Shown here piece after piece: positions 1-11,100 of a stretch of 64,000 nt of DNA. A program made the position numbers and the translations under genes. Source of the DNA: Pectinophora gossypiella (Eukaryota > Arthropoda > Insecta > Lepidoptera > Gelechiidae); NCBI RefSeq assembly GCF_024362695.1, contig NC_065433.1, positions 28,057,700 through 28,121,699 of the forward strand, read 5' to 3'. Every line of letters begins with the position of its first letter. Within the stretch, counting starts at the first letter, position 1. The notes below the pieces were generated by a model. The model saw nothing but the letters and a program-made list of their open reading frames with translations, ran no database searches and was not told the origin of the DNA.

Positions 1-76
1 GTTATCTATATCGTTTTCAACTGAATTGGAGGTGGTGGCCCCGCGACAGAGCATCACACTCTAATTCATATTTCAG

Positions 77-3000
77 AGACTCTACACAGGCCAGGCCATA
101 TACTCACAGGTACAAACACGGAGGTCCTTTGATAAGACTAAAATCTTTTCATGTTGACTATACGTTTATGTGAGTATTATGTCCTCCGGTATTGGTTTAA
201 ACTCTGATACATGTGTTCCAGGCCATGCACACACACTCGAACATCCACACACAGGTACTTGGACAGATGTCCTTTAATCTACTATACCTACGTACACACG
301 AAGTAACATGTTCGCCGACATATAAAGCAATATCATGTTTAGTTTAAACTACTGTTAACATGTTTCAGAGCAACTGCACACGCCAGGCCAAATACTCACA
401 GGTACTTGGACGGGTGTCCCTTGATAAACCGCAAATCTTTTAGGGGTGACTGTACATACATGTAGTATCATGTCCCCGAGATTTGTTTAAACTCTAGATA
501 TATATGTTTCAGATAATCCACACAAACCTGACCGAATCACAGGTACTTGGACTTAGCCTAAAATCTTTCCGGTTTGTCCTCAGAAATCTCTTACTACTTA
601 TTAGTTCAAACCTCTGATACACGTGTTTCAGATCATCCACACAAACTTGAACATCCAAAAGCAGGTACTTGCATGTGCAACTTTCAAAAGTAATAGTAAT
701 CATTTATTGTTTAAAAACTGATAATAAGAATTGTTAGCATTTTCATTATGAGCATAGCATGGTAACGAGGTGCCTCAGCCAAGGTGGGGACTATTAGCCC
801 AGTCAACAAAAAAAGCCTAAAATTATTCGAGCTGACCATAAATACAAGTAATATGTTAAATTGAATGATATAAGTTTAAACTGTGATAAACATATTTCAG
901 ATCATCCACACACAGGTACTTGAATGAGTGTTTTTTGGTGAGATTATGAATATTTTGTTTGCCGTGTAAGTTTTAAATTTTGATATTATGTTCATAATAT
1001 TTTAAATTATCCACACACACTTATATACATCTGAACATTCACAAGCAGGTGTAGGGGGCGGAATTCCTTTGACATGCCTGAAATATTGACTGACTATTGA
1101 CTTTAGTTACATCAGGTGCCGCACAATAAAATAATACGTTTGAACCAAAATTTACAGATCCAGCGCAAGCGTCGAGCATTATAGTGAAAGGTTCTTTCTG
1201 AGTTAACCATGCACATATGTAGTATCATGTCGTCAGAAATTGGTCACTTCATTTTAGTTCAAACTTCTAATACTCGTTTCAGATCATGTAAACACAACTT
1301 GATTAGGTGTGGATGATTATCCACTCACATCGAAACATCTACACATAGATACTTGAAGCGTGTTCTGTGATAATATTTTTAGGTAACTTGTACCTACGTG
1401 TAGTATCACGTCTCTTGATATGCGATTTAACTTCTGGTACACATGTTTCTAATATGCCACCCAAACCTGAAAATCCACGCGCAGGTACTTGAATGTATGT
1501 CTTTTAAAAACAATAGCAATCATTGTGTTTATTTCATCGGATATCGAGATCCGTGGTTTGTGCCTGGTGTACCCCAGCGGGAAATAGGCGGGATCTTTTG
1601 TATGTGTATGTTTTTACGAGATCCATTAGTTGTTGGATTAGTTTTAGGATTTCGAATCAAAATGGTATACAGGAACCCTTATAGTGAGAGGTCAAAACGC
1701 CAGAGATACTCGTAGCTTTTACGTTGTGTAGAATTCATCGAAAAATGGTTTAATGCCGCTACTGAAGATTTGAGATGACAAATGTGCTCTCCGATAGATA
1801 TAGACGTCAATGATGTGAAGATTGCTTTTGTTTACGTAAATAAGTACTCAAGCCCGTAATCTCTAATGGCGTGGGCAGAGCCACAAGTAATCCGAAGACA
1901 ACTTGCAGCCTCTCTTGATAGGTTCGATATCTTTTCTTTGATTCGACAATTGTTTGTGGTGATGATAATGATGTTATATAATATCCAGCGTCTTAAGATG
2001 TAGCCGGCAGCTACCGGCTGGTTAAAGAGGTTCTGATCGAGTTTGCGTTCATTTGATTTGTAAGCGCCCTGGTGCTACATGATTACTGATAGTGTGATCT
2101 CATAGCTTAATCGCTGTCATTACCTATACCGTCTACTCATCCATTAACTCGTCTTTGGGTTTCGCATGTAGAATTTTCTTGTACCTACTCGGAAGGTTGT
2201 TTTTGGGAGCTTTTCCCTCAGTGCGTGAGTCCGACTCGCACTTGCCCGGTTTTTTTTTAATAAGAGCATGGCAACAAGGTGCCTTATCAGAGGACTACGG
2301 GTACTAGCCCAGTCAGCAATAGAATATTAAACCCTAATTATTTTCGAATTGACTGTGAATACAAGTGATTATTATTATTATGTTTGTCATTTCCATATCT
2401 CGGGACTATAATTAATAGCCCGCTGCAGGGCAAAGGCCTCTCTTCCCTTCTTCCACTTCCACAAGTGATATATTGCGTTAAACAATATAAGTTTTTAACT
2501 CTGATAAACATGTTTCAGATTCAGATCATCCATCCACACTTCAACATCCACAAACAACTGAACATACACACGAGTCTGACCATGCACACACATCTGAACA
2601 TTCGCAGACACTTAAACATACAAACACATCCGATCATTCTGATACATCTGAATATCCACACACAGGTACAAGGCAGTGTCCTTTGATAATCCTGATATAC
2701 GTAATATCGGTTTGGCTTAAGTTTTTTACATAGTATCAGAACTCGCCATATAAAATTAAACATTTGATAAAAACATTTCAGATCAGCCACACTCGTCAAG
2801 CACTATTATAGTGACAGGTACTTAAACATTAGACATTAACTATCCTTAAATCTATTCAAGTCAACCATGCAAACATGAAGAATCATGCATGTCCTGTGAA
2901 ATATATTACTTCATATTAGTATAAACTTCAAATACACGTATCAAAACATGCACACGCACTTGAACATCCGCTCACAGCTACTTGGATGAGTGTCTTTTGA

Positions 3001-6000
3001 TAAGCCTTAGGCCATAGGTTAAATTATAAATACATGTGATATTATTTTAACCGATATACATTTTAAACTTTGGCACACTCGTTTCAGATCATCAACACAC
3101 ACTTGAACATCTACATAATACTGAACATCCACACACATCTGAGCATCCACACACAGGTACTTGGACGGGTGTCCTTCAATAAGCCTAACATCTTCTCGAG
3201 TTGACTGTACACACGTGTAGTATCAATTTCCCCGATTTTAGATTTAACTTCTGATGTACATGTTTCAGATCATCCACACACAAGTAAACATCTACACGCA
3301 GGTACTTGAACGTGTGCAATAAGTTATTCATTTAATCAGATGAAGATCTATTAGTTGTTAGTATTTTCAATAAGAGCGTGGCAACTAGGATGCAACAACG
3401 AGTCTTATCAGGGACTATTAACAATAAAATATTAAAGCCTATAATTATGTTCGGGTTGAATATAAATACAAGTGATTATAATGTTTAACGTTATAAGTTT
3501 GTTACGTTGTTTCAGATTCAGATCATCCACACACACTTGAACATCCACACACATCTGAACATCCACACACATCTGAACATCCACACACATCTGAACATCC
3601 ACACACATCTGAACATCCACACACAGGTACAAGGCGGTGTCTTTTGATAACCCTGAAATATTATCGGGTTGGCTTTACGAACTAAAAAAACTAAACTAAA
3701 TCTTACACCATAATAAGTAAGCAAACATTGGATACAACTTTTAAGTCAATCATGCACATATAAATTATCATGTCCTCAGAAATCTCTTACTTCATATCAC
3801 TTTAAATTTCAAATCCCACATTTCAGATAATTCACACACACCTGACCATCAACAAACAGGTACTTGGAGGGTGTCCTTTGATAAGCGTATCATATTTTTG
3901 AGATGACTGTACATACGTGTAATATCAATCATGTCACTCAATATGAGATTTAAATTACTTCATATCACTTTAAATTTCAAATCCCACATTTCACACATCT
4001 GAACACGCCCACACATCTGAGCATCCCGACACAGGTACTTGAGGTGCCCACTAATAAACCCAATTATCATCTGATTAAATTTATATGCATGTAGTAGAGT
4101 CAGGTTCTGTGATATGAGATTCAAAACTTGATTCACAATTTCCAGATCAAACACACACGTCAAGCAATAACATAGTCAGAAATAGGTACTTAGACGTATG
4201 GCCTTAATAAGTCTTCTGATAGGGGGCTGTTACCCCTCTCAACAATAAAACATTAAAACATGCATATAATATTGATCCACCAATATTAGTTTAAATTTTG
4301 ATACACATGTTTCAGGTCACCATCTACACACTCATGAACATCCACACACGTCAAGCAATATTATAGTGACAGGTACCTACTGAGACTACTCTCTAATTTA
4401 TAATGATCGTTTCGGGTTGACCATGCAAACATGAAGTATCATACTCCTGTCCTCAGAAATATATTACTGCATATAAGTTAAACTTCTAACACACGTTTCA
4501 GATCATCCACACACGGTTGAACATTCACACACAGGTACTTAGATGAGTCTCTTTTCATAAGCTTTAAATATTTATATTTAAGATAAAGTATGAATACATA
4601 TGATAGTATGTTAATCGATATGCATTTTAAACTATATGCACATTTAAACCAGATAAACATGTTTTAGATCATCAACACGCGATTGAACATCCACATACAT
4701 CTGAACATCCACACACAGGTACTTAGACGGGTGTCCTTTGATAAGTCTATGTCCTCTCACTCTCTCACTTCATATTAGTATAAACTTCTGATACACGGGT
4801 GTCCTTTGATAAGCCTATAATATTTTTAGGTTGACTGTACCAACGTGTAGTACCACGTCCCCCAATATTAGATTTAACTTGTAATATTTTTGCAAATAAT
4901 TTACACAAACCTCAACATCCGCACGCAGATAGTTGGATGTGTGTATTTAAAAAAGAGCCATAATTTATGTATTTAAATAAATAAATATAAATAGAAAGAT
5001 CCATTGCTTGTTAATATTCTCATTAAAAGCATTACACACGGTGTCCTATGAGCGGACTATTAGCTCAGTCATCAATAAAATATTTAACCCTAAATTTTTT
5101 TTCGAATTAACAAATAAACATGTGGTACATATGTTTTAGATCGTCAACACACACTTGAACATCCACTCACATCTGAGCATCCACACACAAGTACTTAGAC
5201 GGGTGTCCTGCAATAAGTCTAAAATCTTCTCGAGTTGAATAAACATACTTGTAATATCAATTTGTCTCCTCATGTTACAGACCCACACAAACCAAAACAT
5301 CTACACAAACCTGAACATCTACACAAAGGTACTTGGACGAGTGTCCTTCAATAAGCGTATAATATTTTCGGGTTGACGCTACATACGTGTAGTATCAAGT
5401 CTCTCTATTATAGATTTAACTTCTGGTACACGTGTTTCAGATCATCTACACACACCTGAACATCCACACGCAGGTACTTCGATGGGTGTTTCTCGTAAAC
5501 CAAAAAATGTTCGCGTTGATTATTGATACCAATGATAATATCCATCGACATAAGTTTAAACTCTGATATACATGTTTTAGATCATCAACACACAATTGAA
5601 CATCTGCATATAACTGAACATCCACACACATCTGAGCATCCACACACAGGTACTTAGACATGTGTCCTGCAATAAGCCTAAAATCTTTTCGAGTTGTGTA
5701 GTATCAATTTTCCCGAGTTTAGATTTAACTTCTGGAGCATATCTTTCAGATCATTCACACAAACCTAAAAATTTACACAAACCTGAATATCCACACACAG
5801 GTACTTAGACCGATGTCCTTTAATTAGCCAAACATCTTTTCCACTTGGCTGTCCTTCACTTCATCGGAAATCCCTCAGTTTAAATTTCTGATTTAAATGT
5901 TTCAGATGATCCACACACATTTGTACATCCACACACAGGTACTTGGACTTGTTCTTTGATTAGCCTTAAACCTTTTCAAGTTGTTTTTATACATGTAGTA

Positions 6001-8125
6001 TAATGTCTTTCGACATGTGTTTAAAATTCGATAATCATGTTTCAGATCATCAACATAAATCTAAACATTCACACAAACCTGAACACCCACACGCAGGTAG
6101 TTTGTTATGTGTCTTTCAAAAATAATAGCAATAATTTATTTATTTAATCAGATGACAAGATTCATTAGTTGTTAGTATTTTCATCAAAAGCATTACAACA
6201 CGGTGTCTTATGAGCGAATTATTAGCCCAGTCAGTAATAAAATATTAAAATCTAAAAAGATTTTCGAGTTAACTATAACATAATATGTTCACCGATATCG
6301 GTTTAAACTTTGATACTCATGTTTCAGCACATCCACACACACTTGAACATCCACATACAAGTGAACATTCACACACAGGTACTTGGACAGGTGTCCTTCA
6401 ATAAGTCTAAAATTTTCTCCAGTTGACTACACATACCTGTAATATCAATTTGTCCCCTTTTAGATTTAACTTCTGGTACACGTGTTTCAGATCATCTACA
6501 CAAACCTGAACATCCACACGCAGGTACTTCGATGGGTGTTTCTCGTAAACCAAAAAAATGTTCGCGTTGATTATTGATACCAATGATAATATCCATCGAC
6601 ATAAGTTTAAACTCTGATATACATGTTTTAGATCATCAACACACAATTGAACATCTGCATATAACTGAACATCCACACACATCTGAGCATCCACACACAG
6701 GTACTTAGACATGTGTCCTGCAATAAGCCTAAAATCTTTTCGAGTTGTGTAGTATAAATTTTCCCGATTTTAGATTTAACTTCTGGAGCATATCTTTCAG
6801 ATCATTCACACAAACCTACAAAATTACACAAACCTGAATATCCACACACAGGTAGTTAGACCGATGTCCTTTAATTAGCCAAACGTCTTTTCCACTTGGC
6901 TGTCCTTCACTTCATCGGAAATCCCTCAGTTTAAATTAGTTTCAATTTCTGATTTAAATGTTTCAGATCATCCACACACATTTGTACATCCACACACAGG
7001 TACTTGGACTTGTTCTTTGATTAGCCTTAAACCTTTTCAAGTTGTTTTTATACATGTAGTATTATGAACACCCACACGCAGGTAGTCTGTTATGTGTCTT
7101 TCAAAAATAATATCAATAATTTATTTATTTAATCAGATGACAAGATCCAATAATTGTTAGTATTTTCATCAAAAACATTACAACACAGTGTCTTATGAGC
7201 AGATTATTAGCCCATTCAGCAATAAAATATTAAAATCTAAAAAGATTTTCGAGTTAACTATAACATAATATGTTCACCGATATCGGTTTAAACTTTGATA
7301 CTCATGTTTCAGCTCATCCACACACACTTGAACATCCACATACAAGTGAACATTCACACACAGGTACTTGGACAGGTGTCCTTCAATAAGTCTAAAATTT
7401 TCTCGAGTTGACTACACATACCTGTAATATCAATTTGTCCCCTTTTAGATTTAACTTCTAGTACACATGTTTCAGATCATCCACACAAACCTGAACATCT
7501 ACACAAAGGTACTTGGACGAGTGTCTTTCAATAAGCGTATAATATTTTCGGGTTGACGCTACATACGTGTAGTATCAAGTCTCTCTATTATAGATTTAAC
7601 TTCTGGTACACGTGTTTCAGATCATCTACACACACCTGAACATCCACACGCAGGTACTTCGATGGGTGTTTCTCGTAAACCAAAAAATGTTCGCGTTGAT
7701 TATTGATACAAATGATAATATCCATCGACATAAGTTTAAACTCTGATATACATGTTTTAGATCATCAACACACAATTGAACATCTGCATATAACTGAACA
7801 TCCACACACATCTGAGCATCCACACACAGGTACTTAGACATGTGTACTGCAATAAGCCTAAAATCTTTTCGAGTTGTGTAGTATCAATTTTTCCGAGTTT
7901 AGATTTAACTTCTGGTACATATGTTTCAGATCTTTCACACAAACTTAAACATCTACACAAACCTGAACATCTACACACAGGTACTTGAACGCGTGTCTTT
8001 TGATTATCTATTCTAACATATTTTCGAGTTGACTATACATACATGTATCATGTCCTCCGCTATTTATTTTGACACCAGTACACATGTTTCAGATCGTCCA
8101 CACAAATCTAAACATCTACATACAG
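77..8125 (+). CDS. Tandem array of 34 phase-1 mini-exons encoding His-rich repeats
   Basis: Each unit is a TTTCAG or TTTTAG acceptor, a short exon starting mostly AT-CAT-CCA-CAC-ACA, and a donor nearly always CAG|GTACTT. Exon starts (length): 77(33), 222(33), 369(33), 513(30), 632(33), 901(15), 1160(33), 2519(147), 2782(36), 3088(69), 3269(33), 3516(111), 3827(33), 4316(57), 4502(33), 4668(51), 5140(51), 5281(48), 5441(33), 5581(69), 5750(51), 5906(33), 6046(51), 6328(51), 6491(33), 6632(69), 6801(51), 6967(33), 7313(51), 7476(33), 7621(33), 7761(69), 7930(51), 8093(33). All are multiples of three without in-frame stops in phase 1, and sum to 1,623 nt or 541 residues. The consensus peptide is DHPHTLEHPHT; longer exons add SEHPHT hexapeptides. 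Introns are mostly about 70-150 nt and are themselves repeated. The same DNA reads as MCVDVQ-like peptide on the minus strand, but no splice or start logic supports that. Confidence 0.75.
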
Positions 8126-11100
8126 GTACTTGGACGGCTGTTCTTTAATAAGCCTAAAATCTTCTTGTATAGACTATACAGCTAATAGAAAAACTATAAA
8201 GTTAATTTACCTCTGTCTTCTCCAATTGGGAATATTGTCTTGAGCTTATTTCATGTGTTGCTATTGTGAGTGACTAATATCTCAATTTACAAGTTGTAAT
8301 GTTTAAAATTTAATGAAGAGAAGATGATGATGAAGAAGAAGAAAGTGGATTGATGAAATAAGAAATAAGCAAATGGGTTTACTCGGATTTATTAATCACT
8401 AAGAGAACCAAAGTTACACAAAAATATAAGTAGGTATTTGGAACTTTTAAATCCTAAGGGTACATTCCAGGTATTCAAGGCCACTGGTCATTCGTTAAGC
8501 ATTATTAAATAATAAGAAAGGTATTATAAAAACCTCCCTAGCTCGTTTGCCCTCGGCGGCGGGAAGGAAGCCGAGCCGACTAGAAGCAGCTACCAATAAG
8601 CTGTAGCTGTAGCAGTAGCAGAACAGCTGTACAAAACACCCGTCATAGAACAGAACAGCCTTCGTAAAACAGCCGTCACAAAACACCTTCGCAAAACACC
8701 TCCCCAAAACACCTCCTGCGGACAAAACGCACAGGGGTAAATTAAACCTCTAGGGGCGGAGGCACAACCTAACTCCCCAAAATCATATGAAAAGACTCAC
8801 CTGTCGGAGGTCGAGAAGCCACGTATGCGGCCAACGTACGATGACGTCGATGCCACGACGCTGGGACAAAATGGCGGAGCAACGTGTCCACGCCACGGAC
8901 ACCAAAACCACACCTATTCGGAACAAATCGCACATTAGAATCCTGACCGCAAACACTAACACTCACGAGTCACGACAGATGACAGAAATGTATAACTTAC
9001 TTACCAGAATAAAAATTTACGAAGATTTGGCGGCGCGTGCGACGGAGTTGCGGGCCACCGGTCACACGCTTATAAACCGCCTAAAAGAAAAACAATGACA
9101 ACATATATCGACACTGATAATTACGATTAAAATGCTATAACGCATTGTAAAGACAAATTCTCACCCGAAATTCACACTAAAAATCGAAGGTGTGGACACA
9201 CCCGCTCGGCGGAGCGCTGTCTGGGGAATGCGGCAGCTCGCAGGCGCAGGACTATATAAATCGCCCAATTCAACGCCTACGTCACGGACAAAGCTAGTAC
9301 GACCTCAATCGTCCGTTAGATGACGCCGCCGTCGCACACTCAAAATGCAAGTTATTAACAAGTCCAAGGACAGGAGACACCGAAAATTCCCAAATATAAT
9401 TTTGTATTAAATATTGGCACCAACATTCTTCAGCAGCTACTTGACAAGGGACTCCAAGATATAGCCTTCCGTATAATATCGGCACACGCCATCTTCCGGT
9501 TACTGGTGGAAAGTCGTCGACTGCGGAGCCCAACGATAGCAAGTCGATGCTCACGGACCTTCCATCGATCAAGGCGAGATGGCGCTGTGTTCAATACTAC
9601 ACAGAAAAGCTATAAAACGGATCCCCTGTAACTAATCCGGAGGCTGAAAGAAACGGCACTACAATACCTCCCCACCCAAAAGGATTTCCGAGTGAAAAAA
9701 AAAATAATTAAAAAAAATAAAACAAACGAGGAAATCCCAGCTGGCCCTCCAGCTGATTCCTCAAACAAACCAAAACTCAAACTTCAACAAAAATATTCAA
9801 GTTTAACTTGAAAGAGAAATAACTTTAAAAATTAAAAAAAAAACAGACACAAATGCTATTCAAGATAAAGTCGAAGAAAAAAAATAATCCAAAAAATAAA
9901 AAAGTAAAACTATAGCAATGAAAATAAATAAAGGCAAAAATGCCATTGCCGGCAGAGGCCGCACAACTTAAAAACTTGCCGAGACGGCACATATACCACC
10001 TGTGCTCACCATGAGCACAACAACATCTGATAGCATCCAAGAAATTCTTCGCATCCAAAAATACTTCGCATCCAAAAAATACTTCGCATCCAAGAAATAC
10101 TTCGCATCCAAGAAATCGCATCAATAGCGCGCATACGAGCGCCAAAAACATGTCGGTAAGCAAGTCGCAATGACTCATTACAACAATAATACGTGTCCGT
10201 AGCAATAACTACGTCCACCAACGAACACTAACGGCTTCAAAAGCCATCAGTCACAACCACCACTCCCTCAACATCTTAAAATGGTGGGGAAGTGACCTCA
10301 CCTTACAATTGGCGAGTGCTCGACCCCAACCATCAACAAACACTAATGACTTCAACAGCCATCAGTCACAACTACCACTCTCTCGACATCTCAAAATGGT
10401 GGAGAAGTGACCTCACCTTACAATTGGCGAGTGCTCGACCCCAACCATCAATAAACACTAATGACTCAACAGCCATCAGTCACAACTACCACTCCCTCAA
10501 CATCTCAAAATGGTGGAGAAGTGACCTCACCTTACAATTGGCGAGTGCTCGACCCCAACCATCAATAAACACTAATGACTTCAACAGCCATCAGTCACAA
10601 CTACCACTCCCTCAACATCCTAAAACGGCGGGGAAGTGACCTCACCTTACTATTGGTGAGTGCTCGACCCCAACCATCAACAAACCACACGATTAGGTAC
10701 TAATCCCTACCTAACGCGAAACAAAAAAAAGAGAAAAAAAAAAATATAAAAAAATCGACCCAACTTGTTGATGGCGGCGCGGCGTGCCGCCGGTGTGGCC
10801 GCGCGTCCACCCGCAAGCTGCTCGGAAATAAAGTTATAAAGAGAAAAAAAAATTAAAAAAGAAATAATAAAAATAACTGGATATGTCGACAGTGGCAGTG
10901 TGGGGAACCTAGGGAATGCCCACACGTCCACCGTCAACAATATAATAGGCCACAATTTGCCAGTGGCGGCGCGGCGAGCCCCACAGCGGCCGCGCGTCCA
11001 CCAGTAAATCGGCTCCTACAACAACTAACCTAAAAGACAACTAACCTAAGTGATTCCCCAACGCTGCCGGTGTACCCACACCTTCAAAATGTGAAGATGT

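Larger units (their letters stand above)
1009..7081 (+). pseudogene. Decayed copies of the mini-exon unit inside the array
   Basis: At least eight copies are recognisable but cannot be spliced in frame. The copy at 1009-1048 has lost its acceptor (TTTCAG became TTTTAA). The copy at 1283-1348 has an in-frame TGA and its donor GT became AT. The copy at 1452-1483 has TTTCTA instead of TTTCAG. The copy at 2948-2977 has lost both sites. The copy at 3993-4034 has TTTCAC for TTTCAG. The copy at 4146-4185 keeps both sites but is 40 nt long, so it would shift the frame. The copy at about 4895-4928 has lost both sites. The copy at 7065-7081 is truncated by a deletion that removed its acceptor. This mixture of intact and dead copies is what birth and death of exons within one gene would leave. 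Confidence 0.65.

Noticed and set aside
3516..3626. CRISPR-like or simple satellite array
   Set aside because: The regular 18-nt spacing has no unique spacers and lies inside an exon with splice sites; it is coding repeat expansion in a eukaryotic genome.
3432..7978. Minus-strand frames rich in MCVDVQ / VCVDDLKHVYQ repeats
   Set aside because: They are the antisense of the mini-exons. Frames run through the + strand splice sites, end at random, and lack starts or splice logic, whereas the + strand units keep length, phase and splice sites.
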